A DNA stretch of 64,000 nucleotides. It comes from Rosa chinensis (Eukaryota; Streptophyta; Magnoliopsida; Rosales; Rosaceae). The stretch is taken from assembly GCF_002994745.2 (NCBI RefSeq), contig NW_024387548.1, positions 1 through 64,000 on the forward strand. The letters run 5' to 3'. Position numbers and translations under genes: made by a program. Position 1 is the stretch's first letter. Each line of letters begins with the position of its first letter. Under the pieces are notes generated by a model that searched no databases, had not been told where the DNA came from, and worked only from the letters and a program-made list of their open reading frames with translations. Positions 21,901 to 33,303 of this stretch are shown one piece after another.

Positions 21901-23244
21901 GACGTTTCCAGATGAACAACTCTTTGGAATCCAGGTAAGTGAACCATGGTATGCGGATATTGTGAATTACATTGTTTCTAGGAAGATTCCTGATACCATG
22001 TCACGTGCTCATAGAGATAGGCTTAAGAAAACTGTTAAGCAATATGTTTGGGATGACCCTTATCTGTGGAAATATTGCTCTGATCAATTGATTAGGAGAT
22101 GTGTGCCTGAACATGAACATAATGCCATACTTTCTTTTTGCCATTCTAAAGCATGTGGAGGTCACTTTGGGTCTAAGAAAACTGCGTTTAAAGTGTTGGA
22201 ATCCGGGTTCTTTTGGCCAACGTTATTTAAGGATGCATATGCATATTGTTTGACTTGTGATAGATGCCAAAGAACAGGAAATCTAAGCTCTAGAGATCAA
22301 ATGCCTTTATCTAATATCATAACTGTTGAAATATTTGATGTCTGGGGTATAGATTTCATGGGACCTTTTCCTTCATCTTTTGGATTTCTCTATATCTTGC
22401 TTGCTGTGGATTATGTGTCGAAATGGGTGGAGGCAAAAGCCACTCGAACTAATGACTCTAAGGTTGTTGCAGATTTTATCAAGTCTAACATCTTTAGCAG
22501 GTTTGGCATGCCTAGAGTTCTCATTAGTGATGGTGGTTCCCACTTTTGCAATCGAACGATTGAGGCTCTCTTGAAGAATATGATGTGACACATAAGGTTT
22601 CTACACCTTATCATCCACAAAGAAGTGGGCAAGCTGAGGTCTCTAATCGTCAGATCAAGGGGATAGTGGAGAAGACTGTGAACCCCAACAGAAAGGATTG
22701 GTCCTTGCGTTTGGAGGATGCTTTGTGGGCCTACAGAACTGCATACAAAACTCCCATAGGTATGTCCCCATATCGAATTGTCTATGGCAAACCGTGCCAT
22801 TTACCTGTGGAGTTAGAGCACAAAGCTTGGTGGGCTGTGAAGCAGTTTAACATGGATCTAGATGAGGCTGGGCTTCATAGGAAGCTACAATTGCAAGAGT
22901 TAGAGGAGATTAGGAATGATGCTTTCGAAAGTGCCAAGATCTACAAGGAAAAGACTAAGGCCTTCCATGATAAGATGATTCGTAGGAAGACTTTTGTTGT
23001 GGGACATAAAGTTCTTTTATTCCATTCTCGTCTTAAACTCTTTCCAGGTAAACTTCGTTCTCGTTGGATTGGACCTTTTGTTATTACTCATGTGTTTCCT
23101 CATGGAGCTGTGCAGATAAAGAGTGAACAAACAGGTAACGAGTTCAAAGTGAATGGCCATCGCCTCAAGCCATACTATGAGACGTTTGTGGAGCATGACG
23201 TGGAGGATGTACCCCTCCAAAACGCTCCACAACATGAGGATTAA
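21901..23244 (+). pseudogene. A1 pol: integrase
   Basis: It continues the 543-codon frame and then a second frame (22585-23244). The zinc-binding region is [11 protein letters not shown] followed by CDRCQRTG (about 22140-22275). Core acidic residues are in [10 protein letters not shown] (about 22345), LISDGGSHF (about 22520) and, after one break at about 22575-22585, QAEVSNR (about 22630). The C-terminal part has RSRWIGPF...HGAVQI (GPY/F module) and GHRLKPYYE, ending with TAA at 23242-23244. No chromodomain. The single break separates the second Asp from the Glu, so the product would be inactive as read. The stop is followed at once by TGGAGGTACAAGTCTAGGC, the boundary used by the coding-less forms. 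Confidence 0.88.
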
Positions 23245-23290
23245 ATGGAGGTACAAGTCTAGGCTGAAAGACTATAAACATTAAGCGCTG
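23245..23290 (+). mobile_element. Start of 3' noncoding region of A1 element
   Basis: A short stretch after the pol stop, GGCTGAAAGACTATAAACAT and AAGCGCTG, interrupted by the element at 23291. It resumes at 30207 with the target duplication CGCTG. Confidence 0.85.
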
Positions 23291-25304
23291 TGATAGGAGC
23301 ATTTTAATGCGACATTTTAACTGTTATTTCCCTATATTTTCTGCGTTATTTTCTTAATAAAACTCTGTTTAGGAAAGTTTCCATTCTTCGAATGGGAAAG
23401 TTCCTAATTGTAGAAAGTTTCCGTTTTGTAGTTTCTATTTTCCATTTTTAGAAAGTTTCCATTTTAGTTTAAGAAAGTTTCCATTTCTTATTTTAGAAAG
23501 CTTCTATTTTCAGGTTTTTGGAATAAATAAGCTGAATTGAGTTCATAAATGGAACGAGAAGCTTTATGAAGATGACATGGCAAGGAGGAAATCAAGGAAG
23601 AGTTTTTAAAAAGGAAAATATATTTTCCTTGGGTATTAAATTTGCCGTGTCATACCTAAGGAAAAATAAGGTGACAACGTGGGAATTAAAGATGATTGAT
23701 TGAGGATTTCAAGGGGAGATTTTCTTGGGAGATTTTTATGGAAAGAAATATTGTTGGAGGAGTAAATTGGTGTGATTGCCAACGTGAAAATCAGAAATAA
23801 TCAAGGAGATGACGCAAAGAGAGATTCAAGGGAGATATTTATGGAAGGAAAATATGTGTGCACCAAGGAAAAGCTCAAAAGGCGTCCAGATTCATCCCTA
23901 AATTCCCTAAAGGAATGTTGGCCGAAATTCATGAAGAAAATCAGAATAATTTCAAGGAAATTCGGCAATTAAATATTAGGGAGTTATTTTAGAGAATTTT
24001 GATTGGTTGGAACACATCACAAGGCTTACTTGGCATTCTATGATTGGTTGGACCACATCACAAGCTTACTTGGCGAATTATCATTGGTTGAAGCTATGTG
24101 GAAAATTCTGATTGCTTTGTGAACCCTAGCCGTGCTCCTATATATACCCACCTCTTTGACATTGAGAAGGGTTCCTCTTCCCATACAATTTACACTTTAG
24201 AAAAAAATCAGAAAATCTTCTTAGCATAGCCGTGAGTTTCTCCATCCTCTAGTCATCTCCACGAGTTCAAGCAAGGCCAAGGGAGAAGAAGCATAGCCGT
24301 GAGCATCCATCATCCATCTCCAACCTTGAAGCTTGCTTTCGAGATTCAAGAGACCACCACATCAATCGTTCATCACCATCCCCATCTCACGGTGTAATCC
24401 GATTCTCCTTTGTAACCTTTGCTTTGAATTTCGTTGGTTATGAACTAGTTGACATATGTGTTTGAACAAATATTAATTTCTGGAATTTTTATGATTAATT
24501 GAGAATTTTCAGATTCATATTATTGTGATTCGAGAGTTGCTTATGTGGGTTTGTTTAATTAAATTTGCGTTATAGATAACTTTTGTATTTTAATCTTATG
24601 TGGTTGCAAACACTTAGGGTTTCGATATAATTGGTGCTAGGTTTAAGAACATGAAATCGACTTTTCGTTTTGTGTAAACTTGAATCAAAGTAGTAAAGGT
24701 TTTGTACAAAGATCGAATTTAATTAACGAGGATTGCAATTAGGTGGACTTTTCCATACTAAGTTGTACACTTGAGTTGATAGCCTTTCTCTATGTGTAAT
24801 GCGTTAAACATGACATGATTGACTAGCTTTCTAGGGTTTGATTGCATGTTTGATAGGATTAATCTAGGTGCTTTCGCTTAGGTTAATTAGCATTGAAAAG
24901 TAAAAAATGGGAATTCATTTGCTTTCGAATGTTTCACATGATGAACTCCTTTCTCATGACTTAGATGAACAATATTAGGGTTTGAGTCAATTTTAATCAT
25001 ATGTTTCGATTTTGATCTTTGTTCTCTCATTCCATTCGTATTTTTATGTTTTTGCATTTTAATTGTTTTGTTAACTTAGTTTTATTTTCGAAAAACCAAA
25101 AACAATATCCCCCCTTTTTCGTGTACACTGTTTATAGTTGTGAATATCTTTGTAAATATTATACTTTGTTTTAATTTTAGTTGTTTAATTGTTTGATAAT
25201 GACAGGTGTACCCTCAATCCCCGGAATAGAACGATCCCTACTTATTACATACTACTAACGATATTTTCAGGGTTAAATTATGCGCTTGCTTTTTAGCTGC
25301 ATCA
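23291..25304 (+). mobile_element. 5' LTR, subtype A2 (2014 bp)
   Basis: The LTR runs TGATAGGAGC to TTTTAGCTGCATCA. It lacks the GGACCTCCGAGC block of A1; instead U3 reads CAGGTTTTTGGAATAAATAAG. A TATA box is at 24139-24146. GACAGGTGTACC and CAATCCCCGG lie near 25201-25220. Confidence 0.9.
24139..24146 (+). promoter_or_regulatory. TATA box of A2 LTR
   Basis: TATATATA after GTGCTCC. It is repeated at 29051-29058 in the 3' LTR and at 44171-44178 on the minus strand in the other A2 copy. Confidence 0.6.
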
Positions 25305-25415
25305 ATTATGCGCTTGCTTTATTTTATTTATTTTAGTTTTTAATTTAATAATCCTAAAACCCCCTAATTGTGTTTACTTGTATATATTTCTTTCTTTGTT
25401 TTATTTAAAATCACT
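25305..25415 (+). other. Rearranged LTR-like segment in place of the PBS
   Basis: Directly after the 5' LTR the sequence repeats ATTATGCGCTTGCTTT from the LTR end. A T-rich piece follows that resembles the LTR stretch before GACAG, with CCTAAAACCCCCTAATTGTG, and it then joins the normal leader at AAAATCACTTG. The TGGCGCCGTTGCCGGGGA motif found in five other copies is absent. Confidence 0.75.
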
Positions 25416-28204
25416 TGTTTTTGTTTATAATTGTTGTATATAAATTGTGTGAAACTTAGTTTAAAATTAACTAGGATGTTTTTTATATTGTTGAATAAAA
25501 GGTTTAATTGTAAGTTGTAAATTGAATGGAATAGGTGAAGTCTCTTTTGTTAATATTGGCCTAAACCCCTTATTGGTACCTAGTTCAGGTCCCTTAAGGT
25601 TGAGGGCGGCTTTTATTAACACTTGTTGAACTGTCTTCACACTTATGAACTTTTTCATCTTAGTAAGTATAGCCTATGTGGAATGGTGTCTAGGAAGGGG
25701 ACAACGTTCATGACGGGTTTTTGAATCCAGAAGTGCTTGCAAATGGGCCTAAACCACTATGTGGGAGTAGCTCATGCCAAAATGGATTTTTCCTCTCGTG
25801 ATTGCCCTCCCCACCTGGCCATTTCAGTAAGGTTGCCCAAAGGATGTAAGAGGAAATTTGTGTCTAGGCGACTATACTTGGGCCGCACGTCCACTTGATT
25901 TACCGCTTGGAATTAGATTTGATATCAATAATATTATGACAAAAGAAAATATAACAAAATGTTGTGATACACTAAGGTGAAAAAAAAAAACATTGAGTAA
26001 ATATTTTTCATTTTTTTTTTTTACTCACTTGTGTACCTAACTTGTGTCGTATGTACAATGTACTTGTTAATTATACTTGTATTTTGTAATTCATAGTTAC
26101 TTGTTTATATATTTTCTAAATCTTTGTTAATTATAGTTACTAACTTTTTAATTTCTATTCCGTCTGGCTGAAAGACGTTAAACTCAAGCGCTGCTTGGGG
26201 AGGCAACCCAATTCAGAAGTAGCTGTGAGACTACAATCACAGATTTGCTTTCTCCTTCCCGATTTCTTTATTTTTCAATTTTCTTCTTTTGTTTTTGTTT
26301 TCGTAAATTTCTTTCCTATATGTTAATTGTTTCATTGCATGCTTATAATTGATTACATTGAGGACAATGCAATATTTAAGTGTGGGGAAGGATTTATACT
26401 TTTTTACTTTTATTTTGAGTCATATATTGGAAATACAAAAAAATCAAAAAAATTTGTCAAAATATAAATAAAAAATTATTGTTGCTTTTTATTATTGAGA
26501 CTTAAGTGTATTTACTTTTGTCTTGAGTCATATATATTGAAAAATACAAAAAAATCAAAAAATGTCAAAAAAAAAAAATTCGTTGCTTTATTAGTCTTGT
26601 CTTTTTTTTTATTTTGAGTCTTAGGATGCCTTTCAACTGTCTAGGATGATTCTATATCTCTGAAATCATGATTAAAAGAGGATCACAAATTGAGATGATT
26701 TTAAAATGGTATTCTTTGGTTAATTGAGATATATGAAAAATGTATGCATGTGTAGTGGATATGGATTTCGTGACTTGGTACAGAATATGAGCATGTTAAG
26801 ATGAGTTTTGATTCATAAAACCCATGTGAGATATTTGAGCCATGTCCCTTTTTCTTGGAGTGAAATGAAAAATATATTCTTATTTCTTGGCGATGTTTTG
26901 ATGATCTCATTATTCTTTCATTGATTGACTGCTTGCCATAGATTAAGTTTGATGGACTAGAGAATGCTAGAATTCACTCTTGTGCTTGTTGAACGTTTAT
27001 CAATACATGGCCCTGATTCTGGAAAGGATAGAGGCACCCTAGGAATTACCACCATTGCCAAATAACCTGTGTCCTTAATTGTGCCCGTCGTGGGACTCCC
27101 TAGAAACCTTTGAGCCTACATTAAGCCTTTTCTTTCATCACCTTAAAATCCTTAACCTGAACCTTAGTATATTACACCCTACCCTTTGTTCTAAGAACTT
27201 AGTGGAGCTATTTTGGACTTTATAAGGATTTGGGCATTGAAATGAAGATTGAGAAGAGGTGAAAGTTCAAGTGTGGGGTAGACTTGTCCATAAGAAAAAA
27301 AAAATGTGAAAGCCGAAAAAAATGAAAAAAAAGGAAAAAAAAATGTGTACGGCTAGAAAAGAAAAAGAAAAAATATATTATGGATTTTAGTCCCCCATAC
27401 TTGGTGAGTTTGGAGTTGTTTTGAATTGAAGGCCCATTACAGAAAATTTGGCCTTTGTCCAATTCACTAGAGTTCAAGGAAGTTTAGAGTGAAGTTGGCC
27501 CAACATGAAGACATTAGGCCCTTTTACTTCTAGGATGACGTTTTATATGCCTTGGTGGATTTCTGAAGTCTCTACATTTACATGTGCTCTGCTAGGTTTT
27601 TAGGACACTTTGTTAAATCCTTACCTTTCGTTTCTTTAAACCTTGAGCCTTAGCCCCATTACAACCCTTGAGAAGACCTTCTTGATCCTTAAGATGGGAC
27701 ACCCTTGATGTGGAGATGAGTTACAAGAGTTGAACATATGGCTTGGGTCCATCTGTGCAAGTAGTTGGTACTTTCATGAGATCTTTAAAAGAAAAATATA
27801 CATGTGCTTTCGTTTCATATATATGTGATATATTGCTATCTTTCACATATACTTGAGTGTATAAGCTTTTAAGCATTGCCTTGAATTCTGAGAGAAGAAA
27901 GAGTGGATATGCCTTGTGAGGATGAATCAACTTGTCTGAAACATGCTTACAGAACCCATCACCATTGTTACAACCAAGTCCTACTTGTGTATGTGTAAAT
28001 TATGTGTTTCAATTAACTCTCGAATGCTTAAACATTGATTCTTGGTGAGTGCTAATCTTGGTGTTGTGAAAGTAAGAGATTGAGACAAAAAGTTGAAGGG
28101 CAATAGAGTCATTGTTTGTGTAGAGTCTTTAAATTTTCGTTGAGTCTTAGTTGAGTCTTTGTGATTTTGCTAAGGGACTAGCAAAAGCTAAGTGTGGGGG
28201 AATT
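25416..28204 (+). mobile_element. Noncoding internal region of the A2 element
   Basis: Leader module at about 25550-25910, then poly-A/poly-T-rich sequence (25978-26030). The junction to the post-pol region at about 26155 (TTCTATTCCGTCTGGCTGAA) and GCGCTGCTTGGGGAGGCAAC (26189) follow. PPT-like copies lie at 26378 (preceded by ACATTGAGGACAATG) and 27269, and the terminal PPT at 28190. An A-rich stretch containing GTGTACGGCTAG follows the second copy. No ORF of substance. Confidence 0.85.
28190..28204 (+). promoter_or_regulatory. Polypurine tract of A2 element
   Basis: AAGTGTGGGGGAATT directly before the LTR start at 28205. Confidence 0.8.
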
Positions 28205-30206
28205 TGATAGGAGCATTTTAATGCGACGTTTTAACTGTTATTTCCCTATATTTTCTGCGTTATTTCCTTAATAAAACTCTGTTTAGGAAAGTTTCCATTC
28301 TTCGAATGGGAAAGTTCCTAATTGTAGAAAGTTTCCGTTTTGTAGTTTCTATTTTCCATTTTTAGAAAGTTTCCATTTTAGTTTAAGAAAGTTTCCATTT
28401 CTTATTTTAGAAAGCTTCTATTTTCAGGTTTTTGGAATAAATAAGCTGAATTGAGTTCATAAATGGAACGAGAAGCTTCATGAAGATGACATGGCAAGGA
28501 GAGAATCAAGGAAGAGTTTTTTTAAAAAAGGAAAATATATTTTCCTTGGGGATTAAATTTGCCGTGTAATACTTAAGGAAAAAAAGGTGACAACGTGGGA
28601 ATTAAGATGATTGATTGAGGATTTCAAGGGAGATTTTCTTGGGAGACTTTTATGGAAAGAAATATTGTTGGAGGAGTAATTGGTGTGATTGCCAACGTGA
28701 AAATCAGAAATAATCAAGGAGATGACGCAAGAGAGATTCAAGGGAGATATTTATGGAAGGAAAATATGTGTGCACCAAGGAAAAGCTCAAAAGGCGTCTA
28801 GATTCATCCCTAAATTCCCTAAAGGAATGTTGGCCGAAATTCATGAAGAAAATCAGAATAATTTCAAGGAAATTCGGCAATTAAATATTAGGGAGGTATT
28901 TTAGAGAATTATGATTGGTTGGAACACATCACAAGGCTTACTTGGCATTCTATGATTGGTTGGACCACATCACAAGCTTACTTGGCGAATTATCATTGGT
29001 TGAAGCTATGTGGAAAATTCTGATTGCTTTGTGAACCCTAGCCGTGCTCCTATATATACCCACCTCTTTGACGTTGAGAAGGGTTCCTCTCCCCCATACA
29101 ATTTACACTTTAGAAAAAAATCAGAAAATCTTCTTAGCATAGCCGTGAGTTTCTCCATCCTCTAGTCATCTCCACGAGTTCAAGCAAGGCCAAGGGAGAA
29201 GAAGCATAGCCGTGAGCATCCATCATCCATCTCCAACCTTGAAGCTTGCTTTCGAGATTCAAGAGACCACCACATCAATCGTTCATCACCATCCCATCTC
29301 ACGGTGTAATCCGATTCTCCTTTGTAACCTTTGCTTGAATTTCGTTGTTATGAACTAGTTGACATATGTGTTTGAACAAATATTAATTTCTGGAATTTTT
29401 ATGTTAATTTGAGAATTTTCAGATTCATATTATTGTGATTCGAGAGTTGCTTATGTGGTTTGTTTAATTAAATTTGCGTTATAGATAACTTTTTATTTTA
29501 ATCTTATGTGGTTGCAAACACTTAGGGTTTCGATATAATTGGTGCTAGGTTTAAGAACATGAAATCGACTTTTCGTTTTGTGTAAACTTGAATCAAAGTA
29601 GTAAAGGTTTTGTACAAAGATCGAATTTAATTAACGAGGATTGCAATTAGGTGGACTTTTCCATACTAAGTTGTACACTTGAGTTGATAGCCTTTCTCTA
29701 TGTGTAATGCTTAAACATGACATGATTGACTAGCTTTCTAGGGTTTGATTGCATGTTTGATAGGATTAATCTAGGTGCTTTCGCTTAGGTTAATTAGCAT
29801 TGAAAAGTAAAAAATGGGAATTCATTTGCTTTCGAATGTTTCACATGATGAACTCCTTTCTCATGACTTAGATGAACAATATTAGGGTTTGAGTCAATTT
29901 TAATCATATGTTTCGATTTTGATCTTTGTTCTCTCATTCCATTCGTATTTTATGTTTTGCATTTTAATTGTTTTGTTAACTTAGTTTTATTTCGAAAACC
30001 AAAAACAATATCCCCCCTTTTTCGTGTACACTGTTTATAGTTGTGAATTCTTTGTAAATATTATACTTTTGTTTAATTTTAGTTGTTTAATTGTTTGATA
30101 ATGACAGGTGTACCCTCAATCCCCGGAATAGAACGATCCCTACTTATTACATACTACTAACGATATTTTCAGGGTTAAATTATGCGCTTGCTTTTTAGCT
30201 GCATCA
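28205..30206 (+). mobile_element. 3' LTR, subtype A2 (2002 bp)
   Basis: Partner of 23291-25304 with the same termini. It ends TAGCTGCATCA and is followed by the target duplication CGCTG and then CTTGGGAGGCAACC, the resumed A1 3' region. Confidence 0.9.
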
Positions 30207-31218
30207 CGCTGCTTGGGAGGCAACCAATTCAGAAGTAGCTGTGAAGGAGTCTACACACGCAATTTGATTTCTCCTTCCCTATTTCTCCTTCTTTTCACGT
30301 TTTTTTTTTGTACTTAGTAGTTATTTTCGTATATTCTACCCTATATGCTTAATTGTTTCATTGCATGCTTATGATTGATTACATTGAGACAATGCAATAT
30401 TTAAGTGTGGGGGAAGGATTTATTTTATCTTGAGTCATATATTGAAAATACAAAAATCGAAAATATCAAAAATAACAAAATTTCGTTGCTTTTATTGAGT
30501 CATTGAGTCAAGTTTTGGGTGAAATAATTTCTTCATCGTAGGCGCATCTATTAAGGTGTGATGTCTAGGTCTGGTTTAGATACGAGAAGTGCTAGCAAAG
30601 GTCTCGTCCCCTGCTAAACAAGTGAGCTGAGCTCCGCCAAATCGTTCCCTTCCTTACCTGGTCACATCCCAAAGGAGTTACGAAAGGAGAAAGGAAATAA
30701 CCCTAGTCCCTAGTTAACGTTTGAGTCTTTTGTCATTTGTTTTGAGTCTAGGATGCCCTTTCAACTGTCTAGGATGATTCTATATCTCTGAAATCATGGC
30801 TAAAAGAGAATCACACAATGAGATGACTTTATATGGTATTCTTTGTTAATTGAGATATATGAAAAATGTGTGCCTTGTAGTGGATATGGATTTCGTGACT
30901 TTGGTACAGAATATGAGCATGTTAAGATGAGTTTTGATTCATAAAAACCCATGTGAGACAATTGAGCCCATGTCCCTTTTTCTTGGAGTGAAATGAAAAT
31001 TATAGTCTTATTTTTTGCGATGTTTTTGATAATCTCATTATTCTTTCATTTGATTGACTACTTGCCATAGATTAAGTTTGATGGACTAGAGAATGCTAGA
31101 ATTCACTCTTGTGCTTGTCGAGACGTTTTATCAATACATGCCCTGATCTGGAAAGGATAGAGGCCCCTAGGAACTACACCTTGCCATATAAACCTTGTCC
31201 CTATTTGTGCCCGTCGTG
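30207..31218 (+). mobile_element. 3' noncoding region of A1 element, part 2, with relocated leader module
   Basis: It begins with the duplicated CGCTG and continues TTGGGAGGCAACC, the ACATTGAGACAATG hairpin remnant and the PPT-like motif at 30403-30413. Unlike the coding-less copies, it then holds a leader-like stretch (about 30530-30710: GTCTAGGT, GAAGTGCT, GTCCCCTGCTAAA, GAGCTGAGCTCCGCC) that otherwise occurs only at 17240-17345. It ends at GTGCCCGTCGTG, where the next element is inserted. Confidence 0.8.
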
Positions 31219-33249
31219 TGATAGGAGCATTTAATGCAACGTTTTAACTGCATTTCCCTACATTTTTCTGCGCCATTTCCTTGAAAAATCCTGTTTGGGA
31301 AAGTTTCCATTCTTGATTGGGAAGTTCTTTATTATAGAAAGTTTCCATTTTTGTAGTTTTCATTTCTCTTCTTCATTTCTCATTTCTCATTTTTGGAAAG
31401 TTCTATTTTTCACTTTTAGTAAGTTTCTATTTTTCATTCAGTTTCTATTTTCAGGACCTCCGAGCTAAAAAGTGGAAATGAACGCACGAATGGAAGAGGA
31501 GCATGCGAACGTTAAGGCGAACAAATATGAGAGAAAAAGGGCCACAGAAATGAGCAGAAATGAAAACAAGCTTTCCTAATCCAACTAGGAAACCCTGCGA
31601 AATGGAGGAGGAAGGCTTCCGAGCAAGTTTCCAACGCAACCATGAAAAAGAAATAAAAATAATGTGTTTTGCATTGGAAGATGAGAAGCTTAGAAAGAAG
31701 CAACTCTTTGATTTTCGGCAAAATGGATCAAGGCCCATCAAAGCCCATGACATTAGGTTGTGACGCAAAACCTAACCCTAGGATGTGTTGCCGTGAAACC
31801 AAAGGGAGAGACAAAGTGGCGTGAAAATCCAAGGAAGAAAAAAGATTACGCAAGAGATTTTCTAGGGTGGAAATTAAGGAAAGAAATCAAGAAAAGCACC
31901 AAATGGCGTCTAGATTCATTCCTAGAAACCTAAGTATATTTTGGACGAAATACAAGAAGAAAATCAGAAATATTCAAGGTATTTCGGCAAGAATATATTA
32001 GGGAATCTTCTGGAGTTTTGTGATTGGTTGGATGACACACTAGGGCTTATTGGCAATTCTCATTGGGAAGCTATGTGGAATTATTAATTTAATTCCTTGA
32101 AGAAAATCAGAAATTCACGGCTTGGAGACCAAGCATAGCCGTCCCCTATATAAACTCCACAACCCTAGACGTCTAACATCACACCCCCATTAATTCAGAA
32201 AATTCTCTCTACGCGAAAGCTCTCTCCATCCTCTAGTGCATTCAACGTTTCAAGCAAGGAAGAAGAAGAAGAAGAACCAAGCCGTGAGCATCATCATCCA
32301 TTCTCCACCTTGAAGCTTGCTTTCGAGATTCAAGACTCCATACGTTTACCTTTCATCCCCATCTCCATTCACGGTGTAATTCAACCTCTTTCTTGTAATC
32401 TTGTTTGATTTCGTTGGGATTGTTCTAGTTGACATTGATGTTGAACAAGGTTTTAATTCTGAAATTTTATGATTGAATGAAGATTTCGAATTCTATGTTG
32501 TGATTCCATAGTTGCTTATGTGAGTTTGTTCGATTGAATTTGCTTTACAGAAAACTTTTATATGTTTATGTTCTTTGGTGGCCAACTTAGGATATATGCA
32601 TGTAATTGGTGCTAGATTTAAGAACATGAAATCAACTTTTTTTTTTGTGTAACTTGAATCAAAGTAGTAAAGGTTTTGGACAAAAATCGAATTCAATGAT
32701 GAGGATTGCAAATAGATGAACTTTTCATACTAGGTTGTGCACTTGAGTTGATAGCCTTTCTATGTGTTTCATGCGTTGAACATGTCATGATTGACTAGCT
32801 TTCTAGGGCTTGATTACATGTTTGATAGATTAGTCTATGTGCTTTCACTTAGATTAATTAGCATTGAAAAGTAAAATATGGGAAATCGTTTGCTTTCTAA
32901 CGTTTCACATGATCAACTCCTTTCTCATGACTTGGAAGAACAATGTAGGGTTATTCGAATTCAATCATGAACTTAGTTTTGATCTTGTTTCTTACATTTC
33001 ATTCTTGTATTGTGTTTTTGTTTATACTTAGTTTTATTCTTTCTTTTAATTTTCGAAAACCAAAACCTAAAACCCCCCTAAATTCGTGAATAGTGTTTAT
33101 GTGTGATAGTATACTTTGTTTTTTTAATTGTTTAAATTGTCTTACATTGACAGGTGTACCCTCAATCCCCGGAATAGAACGATCCCTACTTGCTTATACT
33201 ACTAATGATATTTCTAGGGTTAAATTATATGCTTGCTTTGAGCGTATCA
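31219..33249 (+). mobile_element. 5' LTR, subtype A1 (2031 bp)
   Basis: TGATAGGAGC to GAGCGTATCA. U3 repeats lie at about 31300-31440, the GGACCTCCGAGC block at 31455, a TATA box at 32147-32154 (TATATAAA), and the U5 motif TCAATCCCCGG at 33162-33172. Near-identical to 38492-40546 except for short indels, most of them losses in this copy. Confidence 0.9.
32147..32154 (+). promoter_or_regulatory. TATA box of A1 LTR (coding-less element)
   Basis: TATATAAA after GTCCCC, matched at 39437-39444 in the 3' LTR. Confidence 0.6.
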
Positions 33250-33276
33250 ATTTTTGGCGCCGTTGCCGGGGATTGA
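33162..33276 (+). other. U5-PBS complementary pair (family A)
   Basis: TCAATCCCCGG (33162-33172) is the exact reverse complement of CCGGGGATTGA (33266-33276), with 93 nt between. The second arm overlaps the PBS, so the RNA could form a stem that competes with or positions the tRNA primer (inference). The same pair lies at 50719-50729 and 50823-50833, again 93 nt apart. Confidence 0.6.
33255..33272 (+). promoter_or_regulatory. Primer binding site for tRNA-Asp
   Basis: TGGCGCCGTTGCCGGGGA, 5 nt after the LTR end. Its 3' part with the following ATTGA pairs with the U5 motif at 33162-33172. Confidence 0.9.
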
Positions 33277-33303
33277 AAAATTACTTGTTGAAGTGTATTC
33301 AAT
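33273..33303 (+). mobile_element. Leader start of A1 coding-less element
   Basis: ATTGAAAAATTACTTG and a few more bases, ending ATTCAAT where the minus-strand A3 solo LTR is inserted. The leader resumes at 35645. Confidence 0.8.

Larger units (their letters stand above)
23291..30206 (+). mobile_element. Coding-less family A2 element (6916 bp), PBS replaced
   Basis: LTRs at 23291-25304 and 28205-30206 and an internal region of 2.9 kb without gag or pol, flanked by the exact duplication CGCTG (23286-23290, 30207-30211). The two LTRs are near-identical apart from short indels, so insertion is recent. The internal region has the leader module, the deletion junction CCGTCTGGCTGAAAGACG, GCGCTGCTTGGGGAGGC, and three PPT motifs. 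The PBS expected after the 5' LTR is missing. It must have been mobilised by proteins from another element. Confidence 0.9.
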
